In this document: positions 1 through 8,824 of the stretch, in pieces
How the letters are laid out: each line of letters opens with the position of its first letter
Numbering within the stretch: position 1 is the stretch's first letter
NCBI RefSeq assembly: GCF_000721105.1
Contig: NZ_JOEV01000013.1
Coordinates: 79,349-143,348 of the forward strand
Direction: 5' to 3'
DNA: 64,000 bases
DNA from: Streptomyces cellulosae
Lineage (GTDB): Bacteria > Actinomycetota > Actinomycetes > Streptomycetales > Streptomycetaceae
The notes under the pieces: model-generated
The model's database searches: none
Told to the model about the DNA's origin: nothing
What the model saw: only the letters and a program-made list of their open reading frames with translations
Position numbers and translations under genes: made by a program

Positions 1-291
1 GATCCGCAACGGATCGCCCTGCGCCGCGCGCAACAGGGCGCGGATCAGCGGGTCGAAGAGCCCGGCGTCCACCATCAGGCTGAAGTACAGGACCGCGAAG
101 GCGATCATGATGCCGGTGGGGGCCACCTTGGACAGCCCACCGAGAGTCAGCTCCCCCAGATCGCTCGCGAAACCGCCGACGAGCGCCGCCAGTACCGGAA
201 GCAGGATCAGAGCGACCAGTACCGAGGCGCGTTTGGTCATGGTGACCAACAGGAGGACGGCGATCGTGGCGAAGCCCAGGGCTGCCAGCAT
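1..291 (-). CDS. CitMHS-type citrate/carboxylate:H+ symporter, N-terminal part (runs off window)
   Basis: The frame is open from an ATG at 291 to the window edge, giving 97 residues of an N-terminus. It is strongly hydrophobic: a first membrane helix near residues 3-18, then TKRASVLVALILLPVLAALV, a Gly-rich link and a third helix (TGIMIAFAVLYFSLM). This pattern and the VDAGLFDP segment fit the CitMHS family, which imports metal-citrate or related carboxylates with protons. It diverges from the LysR gene and lies beside CoA-transferase and CitE-like genes, so it probably supplies their substrate. The family call rests on a fragment; another ion-transporter family (ArsB/NhaD-like) is possible. 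Confidence 0.72.
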   Translation of the reverse strand, partial: MLAALGFATIAVLLLVTMTKRASVLVALILLPVLAALVGGFASDLGELTLGGLSKVAPTGIMIAFAVLYFSLMVDAGLFDPLIRALLRAAQGDPLRI

Positions 292-422
292 GGCGGCGCT
301 CGCTTTCTCGGGGACGGCCCTCGGCGGCGGTGGGCGGAGTCGGGCGAGGGCAAGCCGAGGTGTTACGCGAGAGTTTCGGAGCACCACCGGATCGGTGTCC
401 AGCATCAAACGGAGATCTGTCC

Positions 423-437
423 ATGCGATAAGCGCAT
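423..437. promoter_or_regulatory. Putative LysR operator, copy 1
   Basis: ATGCG-ATAAG-CGCAT is a perfect 5-bp dyad that also satisfies the LysR T-N11-A rule (T424, A436). It lies between the divergent transporter and lysR starts. The same arms recur at 1418-1432 before the CoA-transferase gene. A TATGCT -10-like hexamer at 458-463 sits just before the lysR ATG at 472, suggesting a leaderless or nearly leaderless transcript. Confidence 0.6.
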
Positions 438-471
438 CAATGCACGCGATCGCGCCCTATGCTCGTCGGCC

Positions 472-1398
472 ATGGAGGCCACCACCTTGCGACAACTGAC
501 GGCGTACACGGCCGTCGCCCGGGCCGCGAGCTTCACCGCGGCCGCCGCGGAGATGCACGTGTCCCAGTCCTCGCTCAGCCGCGCCGTCGCGGACCTGGAA
601 CGGCTGCTCGGCGTGCAACTCCTCGAACGGGACACCCGCAATGTGCAGTTGACCGCGGTGGGCGCCGAGACCCTGCGGATCGCCGAGCAGATCGTCACCG
701 CTCACCGTGCGGGCATGAAGGAACTCAGGCGATTCCTGCTCGGCGAGTCGGGAACGGTCGCCGTGGCCACCCTGCCCTCGGTCGCCGCGGTGCTCCTGCC
801 GCAGGTGATCTCCGACTTCCGTGAGCGGCGGCCGCAGGTGGCGGTACGCCTCCTCGACGGGCTGGAGCGGCTGGTACTGGACCGGGTCCTGTCCGGCGAC
901 GCCGATTTCGCGATCACCACCGTCGGGGACCCGCCCGAGCAGTTGGAGCACCGCCCCCTGGTCAGGGACCGCTTCGTCGCGGTGCTGCCGGAAGGCCACC
1001 CGCTCGCCGACCGCCACGAAGTCGCCTGGGACGACCTGGCTCGTCAGCCGTTCCTGGCCGTCGGGCGCGACTCGAGCGTGCGCCGGCTCACCGATGCGGC
1101 GTTCGCCCAGATCGACGCGCACGCGGCACCGGCGGCCGAGGCGGGCAGTGTCGCGACCGTGGGCGGACTGGTGACCGCCGGCCTCGGGGTGTCGGCGATG
1201 CCCGCCCTCGTGCTCCCGCTGATGGGCGCCGGGCGCATCGTCTGCCGTCCGCTGGTGGACCCCGTCGTGGACCGGCGCCTGGACATCGCGCTGCGCGCCC
1301 GCCGAACGCTCCCGGTCGTGACGCAGCGGTTCCTGGAGACGCTTGAGGAGTTCCGCCTCCAGGGCCGCGCTCTTCCGCCCGGGGTTTCGTGGGCATGA
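472..1398 (+). CDS. LysR-family transcriptional regulator
   Basis: 308 residues, normal LysR length. The N-terminal winged helix-turn-helix covers about residues 1-62 (LRQLTAYTAVARAASFTAAA, then SQSSLSRAVADLERLLGVQL). The rest is a periplasmic-binding-protein-like effector domain with GDADFAITT and GGLVTAGLGVSAMPALVLPL. No Shine-Dalgarno stretch precedes the ATG; a TATGCT -10-like box ends 8 bases upstream, so leaderless translation is likely. Position between the transporter and the CoA-transferase/lyase pair, together with the matching dyads at 423 and 1418, indicates that it controls both arms in response to the carboxylate or its CoA ester. Confidence 0.93.
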   Translation: MEATTLRQLTAYTAVARAASFTAAAAEMHVSQSSLSRAVADLERLLGVQLLERDTRNVQLTAVGAETLRIAEQIVTAHRAGMKELRRFLLGESGTVAVATLPSVAAVLLPQVISDFRERRPQVAVRLLDGLERLVLDRVLSGDADFAITTVGDPPEQLEHRPLVRDRFVAVLPEGHPLADRHEVAWDDLARQPFLAVGRDSSVRRLTDAAFAQIDAHAAPAAEAGSVATVGGLVTAGLGVSAMPALVLPLMGAGRIVCRPLVDPVVDRRLDIALRARRTLPVVTQRFLETLEEFRLQGRALPPGVSWA

Positions 1399-1417
1399 AG
1401 CCGCGTGGGGCCGATTC

Positions 1418-1432
1418 ATGCGTTCTTCGCAT
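1418..1432. promoter_or_regulatory. Putative LysR operator, copy 2
   Basis: ATGCG-TTCTT-CGCAT has the same arms and spacing as the dyad at 423-437 and again fits T-N11-A (T1419, A1431). It lies in the 174-bp gap between lysR and the CoA-transferase gene. Confidence 0.58.
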
Positions 1433-1572
1433 TGATTGATGGCCTTCTGTTGCTCGACAGGCATTTCTCCGCTCCTGCAATCTGAAGACCCGGCCGGGGA
1501 CGACGTGCCGCACCAACGCGGGCGACGCGGTCCGGGGCCAACGCGGAACAGCAGGGGCGAGGGAGCACATCG

Positions 1573-2790
1573 GTGTCGGAGGACGAGCGGAACACCAGCG
1601 GACGCGGGCAGTTGCGCGGGCTGAAAGTGGTCGAGTTCGCCCATGTGGTGGCCGGGCCGCTGGCGGGCTCGATGCTCGCCGACCAAGGAGCCGACGTCGT
1701 ACACGTGGAGCCCCCCGGCGCCGGAGACGCGGCACGCGCCATGGGACCTCAACGAGACGGTGTCCCCCTGTGGTTCAAGGTGGCCGGCCGCAACAAACGC
1801 TCGGTCACCCTCGATCTGCACCACGAGGCCGGCCGGGCCGTCGCCCGTCGACTCGTCGCCTGGGCGGACGTCGTCATCGTCACCCTGCGCGCCGGACGCC
1901 TGCGCAGCTGGGGACTCGACTGGGACTCCGTGCACCGGATCAACCCCCGGGCCGTACTGCTGCAGATCTCCGGATTCGGCGCCACCTCGTCGCAGGCGGA
2001 CGCCCCCGGCTTCGGCAAGATGGGTGAGGCACGCAGCGGCGTCGTCCACCTGACCGGTTTTCCCGACGGCCCGCCCGTCCACACCGGCTTCTCGCACGGC
2101 GACGCCGTGACCGGCCTGATGGGCGCCTACGCCGTCCTCGCCGCCCTGCACCGCCGTGACAACGACCCCGGTTTCGACGGCGAGTGGATCGACCTCGCTC
2201 TCTTCGAGTCCCTGTTCCGTCTCGTCGAGTGGCAGGTCATCGTCCACGACCAGTTGGGCCGCGTTCCCGAACGCTCCGGCAACCAGCTGGCGGTCGCCCC
2301 CGCGGCCGTGATCAACACCTACCGCTCCCGCGACGGCGAGTGGATCACGGTGACCTCCGCGACGCTGCGCTCCGTCCGCAACATCGCCTGCCTGCTGGGA
2401 CTCCCCGAGAAGGAGTTCGCCACAGCGCGGCAACAGCACGCCCGGCGCGAAGAGTTGGACGAGGGCCTGCGGAACTGGGTGGCGGAGCGCGGCACCGGCC
2501 AGTGCCTGGAGGAGTTCGCCCGTGCCGAAGTCGTGGCCTCACGGGTGTTCGACGCCGCCGACATCGCCGCCGACCCCGTGTACGCCGAACGCGAGGACAT
2601 CGTCACCGTCGACGACCCCGACCTCGGTCCGGTGCGTATGCAGGCGGTGATCCCGCACTTCCGGCAGCGGCCCGGCCGGGTCTGGCGGACCGGGCCCGCC
2701 CTCGGGCAGGACAACCACCTGGTCTACGGGCAGTGGCTCGGACTCAGCGCGGAGGAGCTGGCACACCTGGAGAAGAGCGATGTCATCTGA
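1573..2790 (+). CDS. CaiB/BaiF-type (family III) CoA-transferase
   Basis: 405 residues, starting at GTG 1573 behind a GGGGCGAGGGA ribosome-binding stretch. The N-terminus LRGLKVVEFAHVVAGPLAGS and following DQGADVVHVEPP are classic family III features, and the catalytic Asp is probably D177 in SHGDAVTG. Such enzymes move CoA between carboxylates through a covalent aspartyl intermediate. It overlaps the next gene (CitE-like lyase) by 11 bases, so the pair is translationally coupled. Together they suggest activation of a dicarboxylate such as citramalate, itaconate or malate and then cleavage of its CoA ester. No separate hydratase is seen, so the exact substrate is open. Confidence 0.9.
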   Translation: MSEDERNTSGRGQLRGLKVVEFAHVVAGPLAGSMLADQGADVVHVEPPGAGDAARAMGPQRDGVPLWFKVAGRNKRSVTLDLHHEAGRAVARRLVAWADVVIVTLRAGRLRSWGLDWDSVHRINPRAVLLQISGFGATSSQADAPGFGKMGEARSGVVHLTGFPDGPPVHTGFSHGDAVTGLMGAYAVLAALHRRDNDPGFDGEWIDLALFESLFRLVEWQVIVHDQLGRVPERSGNQLAVAPAAVINTYRSRDGEWITVTSATLRSVRNIACLLGLPEKEFATARQQHARREELDEGLRNWVAERGTGQCLEEFARAEVVASRVFDAADIAADPVYAEREDIVTVDDPDLGPVRMQAVIPHFRQRPGRVWRTGPALGQDNHLVYGQWLGLSAEELAHLEKSDVI

Positions 2791-3787
2791 GGCGTCAGTG
2801 CCATCGGAGGCGCCTGCGGAGAGGCCGGCCGAGGTGGACGCTGCAGCGGTCGGCCGGCCCCCGCTGCGCTCCCTGCTCTTCGTCCCCGGCAACAGAACCG
2901 GCTGGCTGCCCAAGGCCCGGGCGGCGGGCGCCGACGCGGCGATCCTCGACCTGGAGGACGCGGTGCCCGCCGGCGGCAAGCTCGCCGCCCGGGCACAGGT
3001 GGCCGACGCCATCGCGCAGGCCGCCACCGAACCGGCCCGTCAGGCGGGACGGATGGCCCTCTTCGTCCGCGTCAACCCGCTGGACGGCTGGGCGGGGGCC
3101 GAGGAACTGCGGGCGGTCGTACGGCCCGGGCTCGCCGGCATCGTGCTCCCCAAGGTCAGCTCGGCCCAGGACGTGAGGCTTGCCGACCGGCTGCTGGGCT
3201 GGTGCGAACGGGAACAGGGCCTGCCGCCGGGGCGGGTCGCCCTGGTGCCCCTGCTGGAGACGGCCCGTGGCCTGCGCGAGGCCTACGACGTCGCCCGAGC
3301 CGCCTCCCGCATCGCCTACTTGGGCGCACTCACCGCCCCCGGAGGCGACGTGGAACGCGCCGTCGGCTACCGCTGGAGCCCCGAGGGAACCGAGACGGTG
3401 GCTCTGCGCTCCCGCGTCCTGCTGGACGCCAGGGCAGCCGGAGTACCGCACCCGGTCAGCGGATTGTGGACGCGCGTCACCGACCTGCCGGGGCTGCGCT
3501 CGTTCGCCGGACAGAACCGCTCCCTCGGCTACGAAGGGATGATGGCGATCCACCCTTCCCATGTCCCCGTGATCAACGAGGTGTTCTCCCCCGGCCCCGA
3601 CGAACTCGCCCGCTGCGCAGAGCTGATCGCGGCGGTCGAGGCGGCACAGCGGGAGGGGACGGGTGCGGTGGCGTTCCGAGGCGAGATGGCCGACGAGGCC
3701 ATGGCCGCCACGGCACGCCTTGTTCTGGAACGACACGAAGCGCTGGTTCGCGTCGCTGATGAACAACTCCCCCCGTCCGGCCCGTGA
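2780..3787 (+). CDS. HpcH/HpaI-family CitE-like acyl-CoA lyase
   Basis: 335 residues with an Ala/Pro-rich N-terminal tail of about 30. The family core begins RSLLFVPGNRTGWLPKA, followed by the metal-site signature AILDLEDAVPAGGK, VRVNPLDGW, and the catalytic-Glu strand ALVPLLETARGL. These TIM-barrel, Mg-dependent enzymes cleave or form beta-hydroxyacyl-CoA esters (citryl-, malyl- or citramalyl-CoA). It is stand-alone, without the CitD/CitF citrate-lyase subunits, so it more likely acts on a free CoA ester made by the coupled CoA-transferase. The ATG lies inside the upstream gene's last codons. Confidence 0.88.
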   Translation: MSSEASVPSEAPAERPAEVDAAAVGRPPLRSLLFVPGNRTGWLPKARAAGADAAILDLEDAVPAGGKLAARAQVADAIAQAATEPARQAGRMALFVRVNPLDGWAGAEELRAVVRPGLAGIVLPKVSSAQDVRLADRLLGWCEREQGLPPGRVALVPLLETARGLREAYDVARAASRIAYLGALTAPGGDVERAVGYRWSPEGTETVALRSRVLLDARAAGVPHPVSGLWTRVTDLPGLRSFAGQNRSLGYEGMMAIHPSHVPVINEVFSPGPDELARCAELIAAVEAAQREGTGAVAFRGEMADEAMAATARLVLERHEALVRVADEQLPPSGP

Positions 3788-3919
3788 TCACGAAACGCCG
3801 CCGCCGGTGGCGAGGCACCCGCACCGGACGCGGACGGTGATGGAGCGGCAAAGCCGTTGTCAGTGCCCCCCCATAAAATGAAGACATCACTCGGGGAGCC
3901 TCGGAGGGGGAGTATAAAC

Positions 3920-4978
3920 GTGCCCGCAAACAAGATCCAGCACAAGGTGAATCACGTCGCGCTGGTAGTGGACTGTTCGGGTTCGATGCGTCCGCACCAG
4001 AGCCAGCTCATTCAGGTGGTGGACGAGTTCGTGGCGGGGCTGAAGGCGGAGTCGGACAGCCTCGGCCACGAAACACGGATCAGCCTCTATTCCTTCGATC
4101 ACAAGGTGGAGAACCTGGTCTGGGATATGGACGTGAAGCATCTGCCGTCCATGCGGGGGCTGTACCAGGTCAACAATGGCGCTACGGCCCTCATCGAGGC
4201 TTCTCTGAAGTCCCTGGACGACCTGGGCCATATCTGGGAGGAATACGGCGAGCACAGCTTCCTCCAGATCGTCGTCACGGACGGTGAGGAGAACGCCTCC
4301 GGCGGCGACAGGCGGCACGACGGGGACATGACCATCCTCGGCCCCTGGCTCGACAAGATCACGGCGAAGATGCGCGGGCTTCCGGGCCACTGGACCTCCG
4401 CGATCCTCGTTCCGAACTCCCTGGCCAAGCGCACCGCCCAGAACTACGGCTTCCCGGCCGGGAACATCGCCATCTGGGATGCGGACTCCCAGAAGGGCGT
4501 CGAGGAGGCGATCGGCACCGTGCGCGCTGCCGCCACCAGCTTCCTGCGCGGGCGAGAGCAGGGAGTGCGCGGCACGAAGAACCTGTTCGCCGTCGGCCAG
4601 GACATATCGGTCGACGACGTGCGGGCGAACCTCGAACCGATTCCGGCCGACAAATACCGGCTCCTGAAAGTCGACAAGGAGGTCGAGATTCGCTCCTTCG
4701 TCAACTCGCATCCGGGCGTGACGTACGAACGTGGCTCCTGTTACTACCAGCTGGGCGCCCGGGCTCAGGTTCAGCAGAACAAGGAAGTCATCGTGGTCGA
4801 GAAGGACACCGACCGCGCCTATACGGGCGACGCCGCACGCAGCCTTCTGTTCGGTGCGGATGTCCAGGGGACCGTCTCCGTGAAGGCAGGGAACAATCCC
4901 AAGCTGGAGGTGTATGTACAGAGTCGTTCGGTGAACAGGAAACTCAAGCCGAAGACGCGTCTGCTCATCATGCTGTGA
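3920..4978 (+). CDS. Stand-alone von Willebrand factor A (vWA) domain protein
   Basis: 352 residues from GTG 3920, preceded by GGAGGGGGAG; an in-frame ATG 21 codons upstream lacks such a site. The vWA fold opens at HVALVVDCSGSM, giving a complete MIDAS D-x-S-x-S (D18, S20, S22); a Thr in NGATALIEAS and an Asp in VVTDGEENAS (about D121) complete metal binding. Residues from about 210 on form a second, unrecognised domain that repeats basic and aromatic stretches. There is no signal peptide or membrane segment, so it is cytoplasmic. No MoxR ATPase or tellurium-type partner is adjacent. Function unknown; vWA domains usually assemble complexes. Confidence 0.82.
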   Translation: MPANKIQHKVNHVALVVDCSGSMRPHQSQLIQVVDEFVAGLKAESDSLGHETRISLYSFDHKVENLVWDMDVKHLPSMRGLYQVNNGATALIEASLKSLDDLGHIWEEYGEHSFLQIVVTDGEENASGGDRRHDGDMTILGPWLDKITAKMRGLPGHWTSAILVPNSLAKRTAQNYGFPAGNIAIWDADSQKGVEEAIGTVRAAATSFLRGREQGVRGTKNLFAVGQDISVDDVRANLEPIPADKYRLLKVDKEVEIRSFVNSHPGVTYERGSCYYQLGARAQVQQNKEVIVVEKDTDRAYTGDAARSLLFGADVQGTVSVKAGNNPKLEVYVQSRSVNRKLKPKTRLLIML

Positions 4979-5010
4979 ATTCGATGTGCCAACCGTGCTG
5001 AACCCGGGAA

Positions 5011-5043
5011 CGGGCCCATCCGGTCGTACACCGGATGGGCCCG
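5011..5043. terminator. Bidirectional hairpin terminator
   Basis: A perfect 13-bp stem (5011-5023 with 5031-5043) closes a 7-nt loop. It lies between the converging vWA and uidA genes and can serve both. Confidence 0.85.
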
Positions 5044-5067
5044 CGTCGGCTTGACCGCGCACCGGGT

Positions 5068-6876
5068 TCAGTCCGTTGAGTCGAAGCCGGCCTTGCGCCA
5101 GCGGGCGCGCAGACTGAACGCCGCGCCCTTCGGCCGACGTTCGCGGGTGAATACTCCCTTCTTGTTGCCGTCGACACGGAAGACACCGGGCGCCGTGGCG
5201 AAGTCGGCGAAGTTCCAGACCTGCTCGCCGACGACCGCGTCGACCCGGTCGAACACCCGGTGGTACACATCGAGCAGTTCGGTCTGGTACTCCTCGGTCC
5301 ACGGGCTGGGTACGACGCTGCGCAGTCCGGGGTAGGCGTCCGCTCCGTACTCGGTGATGACGATGGGTTTGTCGCGCGCGGCCCACTGCCGCAGTTCGGC
5401 CTCCAACCCCGTTTCGGCCGCCGCCAGGTCGTCGGGGCCGAAGTACCAGCCGTAGTAACGGTTGAGGAGCACGACGTCGAACAGGTCGGTGACCACGCAC
5501 TCGTCCGGTTTCCCCATGAGCGCGTTGACGTAGGCGACGGGACGTGAGGGATCCAGCCGGCGTGCCTCGGCCGCCAGAGGCGCGAAGTAGTCGCGCGCCT
5601 CCGGTTGTACGTTGTCCGGCTCGTTGGCGATGGACCACAGCACGACACTCGGATGGTTCTTGTCGCGCGCGACGAGCTCCCTCACCGCCTGCAGGTGCGT
5701 GCGCAGTGTGCTCTCACCCACGGTGTCGGGCGAGAACGTCGACGCTTTTCGGCCGGAGCCGAAAACGCCTCCCGCGATGTTCAGGTTCAGGCCGACGGCC
5801 GCCGTCTCGTCGATGACCACCACACCCTGCCGGTCCGCGTAGTCCAGCACCTCCTCGGCATAGGGGTAGTGCGAGGTGCGGATCGAGTTCGCGCCGGTCC
5901 ACTCCAGCAGGGCGAAGTCATGCACCATCAGGATGTCGTCGTGAGCCCTGCCGCGCACGGCGGCGTCCTCGTGTTTGCCGAACCCCTTGAAATAGAACGG
6001 GGCTCCGTTGATCAGGAATTCCTTGCCCCGTACCTCCACGGTGCGCACCCCCACGGACTGCCGGTAACTGTCGACCAGCTCGCCGGAGGTGCTCCACAGC
6101 GTGGCCTCGAGTTCGTAGAGGTAGCCGTCTCCGGGTGCCCAGGGATGCACGTTCTCGATCCTGAGGGTCCCCACCGCCCCGGTGGCGGCACGGACCTCGA
6201 TGCCGGAGGCATCGCGCAGCGAGACACGTACCACGTGCTCGTCGGCTTGTGCGGTGCTGTCCACGCGGTAGGCGACGAGGCCGGTCGTGTCCTTCAGGCC
6301 GGTGGTGGTCACGGTGATGTCGGTGATGTGGACGGGGGGCGTGGTGTACAGCCACACGGGCCGGTGCAGGCCCGCGTAGTTGAAGAAGTCGTGGAAGTAG
6401 TGCTGCACCCGGCGGCCGTCCGCTCGTTCCTCCACTCGGCCGGGCGGTATCGACTCCCAGGTCAGTTCGTTGTTGACGACGACGGTGACACGGTTCTCGG
6501 CACCCGGTAGCAAGTGCGCCGTGACGTCGGCCTCGAAGGGGGTGTAGCCGCCTTCGTGCCGGGCGACCTCGACCTCGTTGACCCAGGCGGTGGCGCGATG
6601 TGTCGCGGCGTCGAAGCGGAGTACCGTGCGTTCCCGCGCCCACCGGGCGGGAACCCATACCTGCGTCTGGTACCAGACGTCCCCGACATGGTCACGGACG
6701 GTCGTGTCCGGGAAGATGTCGTTGTAACTGGCCGGCACCGGGATCTCCACCGCGCCGGCGAGCTGTGAGCGCCACCAGCCCTCGGCACGGCCGACCCCCT
6801 CCGCGTCCAGGCGGAAGCTCCACAGGCCGCCGAGGGAGCGGCGTTCACGAGTGGGGCCGTCCTGGGGACGAAGCAT
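5068..6876 (-). CDS. uidA: Beta-glucuronidase (GH2, UidA-type)
   Basis: 602 residues, essentially the length of E. coli UidA and resembling it throughout, from the N-terminal MLRP through YFHDFFNYAGLHRPVWLYTT and VLLNRYYGWYF to the C-terminus. Domains run jelly roll, Ig-like, then TIM barrel. The acid/base Glu is E419 in SIANEPD and the nucleophile E509 in VITEYGAD, matching E413/E504 of E. coli. The carboxylate-recognising N-x-K motif is present in DGNKKGVF, which separates true glucuronidases from GH2 galactosidases. There is no signal peptide, so it acts on imported glucuronides. The next genes upstream encode an ABC importer, probably co-transcribed. Confidence 0.93.
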   Translation of the reverse strand: MLRPQDGPTRERRSLGGLWSFRLDAEGVGRAEGWWRSQLAGAVEIPVPASYNDIFPDTTVRDHVGDVWYQTQVWVPARWARERTVLRFDAATHRATAWVNEVEVARHEGGYTPFEADVTAHLLPGAENRVTVVVNNELTWESIPPGRVEERADGRRVQHYFHDFFNYAGLHRPVWLYTTPPVHITDITVTTTGLKDTTGLVAYRVDSTAQADEHVVRVSLRDASGIEVRAATGAVGTLRIENVHPWAPGDGYLYELEATLWSTSGELVDSYRQSVGVRTVEVRGKEFLINGAPFYFKGFGKHEDAAVRGRAHDDILMVHDFALLEWTGANSIRTSHYPYAEEVLDYADRQGVVVIDETAAVGLNLNIAGGVFGSGRKASTFSPDTVGESTLRTHLQAVRELVARDKNHPSVVLWSIANEPDNVQPEARDYFAPLAAEARRLDPSRPVAYVNALMGKPDECVVTDLFDVVLLNRYYGWYFGPDDLAAAETGLEAELRQWAARDKPIVITEYGADAYPGLRSVVPSPWTEEYQTELLDVYHRVFDRVDAVVGEQVWNFADFATAPGVFRVDGNKKGVFTRERRPKGAAFSLRARWRKAGFDSTD

Positions 6877-6993
6877 GGTTGGTTCTCCTGTTCTGTGTGC
6901 GTCTGTCGACGCGGCGGTCGAACGGCAGGAATGAAGGGCGCCCGGGGGCCGTCGGCGCGTGCGGCGGCCGACCGGGGTGGGCGCGCGGCCCGG

Positions 6994-7869
6994 CTACTTG
7001 ATGCCGGTGTTGGCGATGCCCTGGATGAAATGTCGTTGCAGGGCGAGGAAGAGCAGGATGATCGGTGTGACGACCGTGACCGCCCCGGCCAGCAGCAGGC
7101 CGTAGTTGGTGCCGTTGGCTCCTGTGGAGAAGAGGGCGAGGGCGACGGGCAGCGTGTAGTGGTCCTCGGTCTGCGCGATGACGAGTGGCCACAGGAAGTT
7201 GTTCCACTGCGCGAGGAAGGTGAGAATCGCCAGTGTCGCCAGCGCCGGCCGTGTCAACGGCAGGATCACCCTGAGGAAGATCCGGGATTCGCCCGCGCCG
7301 TCGAGGCGCGCCGCCTCGACGAGGGCGTCCGGGATGTCCCGGATGAACTGCCGCATGATGAACACGCCGAACGGTGTCACGAGGAAGGGCAGGATGAGCC
7401 CGAGGTAGGAGTTGCCCAGGCCCATGTTGCTGACGAGCACGAACAGCGGGACGAAGGTCGTGACGCCGGGGATGATCAGCATGGTGAGGACGAGGCCGAA
7501 CAGCAGACGCTTCCCCGCGAACTCGATCTTCGCGAAGGCGTATCCGGCCATCGAGCAGAACAGCAGGTTTCCCAGCACACAAGTCACCGCGACGACTGTG
7601 CTGTTCAGGAAGTACAGTCCGAAGTTCTGCTTGGACAGCAGTTGTTCGAAGTTGCCGAAGGTCGGGGACCGGGGAAGCCAGGTACTCGGATGGGCGACGA
7701 TCTCGCCCGTCGGTTTCACCGAGCCGAGGAACATCCAGGCGAAAGGCGCCAGCGTCGCGAGGAGTCCGAGCACGAGGGCGCCGTAGAGAACGAGACGGGC
7801 GGTGGGGACGCGCCGGGACGGGCGCCGCTCCCGGAAGGCCGGCCCCGTCGTTGTCGTGGTGGCGGTCAT
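6994..7869 (-). CDS. ABC sugar importer permease (MalG type)
   Basis: 291 residues with six predicted membrane helices. The cytoplasmic EAA loop is clear (EAARLDGAGESRIFLRVILP), followed by TRPALATLAILTFLAQWNNF. It belongs to the carbohydrate-uptake-1 permease family, whose ATPase (MsiK type) is usually encoded elsewhere in Streptomyces; none is present here. The start ATG at 7869 is one base from the preceding gene's stop, so the permeases are translated together. With uidA downstream, the likely cargo is a glucuronide or glucuronate oligosaccharide. Confidence 0.93.
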   Translation of the reverse strand: MTATTTTTGPAFRERRPSRRVPTARLVLYGALVLGLLATLAPFAWMFLGSVKPTGEIVAHPSTWLPRSPTFGNFEQLLSKQNFGLYFLNSTVVAVTCVLGNLLFCSMAGYAFAKIEFAGKRLLFGLVLTMLIIPGVTTFVPLFVLVSNMGLGNSYLGLILPFLVTPFGVFIMRQFIRDIPDALVEAARLDGAGESRIFLRVILPLTRPALATLAILTFLAQWNNFLWPLVIAQTEDHYTLPVALALFSTGANGTNYGLLLAGAVTVVTPIILLFLALQRHFIQGIANTGIK

Positions 7870-7870
7870 G

Positions 7871-8824
7871 TCAGGCCCTCGCTCGGAAGATGCGGAACTG
7901 AAGAAGGCTCAGCAGGGCGATCGCGGTGACCAGCACATAGGACGCGGCCGATGCCAGTCCGTAGTTGCCGAAGCCGAATTGCTGGTAGGCGTAGTAGCTG
8001 ATCGACGTCGTGCTGTCCAAGGGGCCGCCGCTCGTCATGACGAACGGCTCCTCGAAGAACTGGAGGTAGCTGATGCTGAGCAGGATGGCGACCACCAGCG
8101 TGGTGGGCCGGAGCAGCGGCAAGGTCACACTGCGGAAGGCCCGCCAGCGGGACGCGCCGTCCACGACGGCCGCCTCGTGCAGTTCGGGCGGTATCGACTG
8201 CAGCCCCGCCAGGAAGATCACCATGGGGATGCCGAAGTGCCGCCAGACGGCCATCAGTATGAGGGCGGGCATGGACCAGTTGGGATCGTTCAGCCAGTCG
8301 GGCCCCGAGATTCCCACGACGGACAGGACCGAGTTGATCATCCCGTCGGGCTTGTAGAGGTACCTCCACACGACCGCCACCGCCACGATGCTCGTCACGA
8401 CCGGGGCGAAGTAGGCGACCCGGAAGAGGCCCTTCGCACGCTGGATCCCGGAGTTGAGTGCGACGGCGACGGCGAGGGAGAGCACCATCGTCAGTGGTAT
8501 GCCCACGGCGACGAAGTAGAGGGTGTTCACAGCTGCGCGGACGAAGGTGGGATCGCCGAAGAGCGCGGTGTAGTTCTCCAGGCCGACGAAGTTGACGCTG
8601 AAGGGCGTCTGCACGTCCCTGCTGGTGATGTCGGTGACGCTCATCGACAGTGACGAGAAGACCGGCCAGATGCCGAAGGTGGCGAACAGCAGGACGAAGG
8701 GTGAGCAGAAGGCCCAGGCGACCACTGTGCGCCGCAGGTGTCCGGACCCGCGCCTCGACCGCTGAGTCGGCCGGCCGGCGGAGGACCTCTCGCGTACGGG
8801 TTCCAGGGAGGTGGCCGTGGTCAT
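7871..8824 (-). CDS. ABC sugar importer permease (MalF type)
   Basis: 317 residues. After a polar N-terminus of about 45 residues, membrane helices begin at VVAWAFCSPFVLLFATFGIW. The EAA loop reads EAAVVDGASRWRAFRSVTLPLL. Its ATG overlaps the stop codon of the binding-protein gene by four bases (ATGA). This is the second half of the heterodimeric membrane channel of the uidA-linked importer. Confidence 0.93.
   Translation of the reverse strand: MTTATSLEPVRERSSAGRPTQRSRRGSGHLRRTVVAWAFCSPFVLLFATFGIWPVFSSLSMSVTDITSRDVQTPFSVNFVGLENYTALFGDPTFVRAAVNTLYFVAVGIPLTMVLSLAVAVALNSGIQRAKGLFRVAYFAPVVTSIVAVAVVWRYLYKPDGMINSVLSVVGISGPDWLNDPNWSMPALILMAVWRHFGIPMVIFLAGLQSIPPELHEAAVVDGASRWRAFRSVTLPLLRPTTLVVAILLSISYLQFFEEPFVMTSGGPLDSTTSISYYAYQQFGFGNYGLASAASYVLVTAIALLSLLQFRIFRARA

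Noticed and set aside
457..2439. 660-codon open frame on the minus strand
   Set aside because: It lies opposite the LysR and CoA-transferase genes, has low-complexity Gly/Arg/Val composition and no domain pattern; high GC removes stops.
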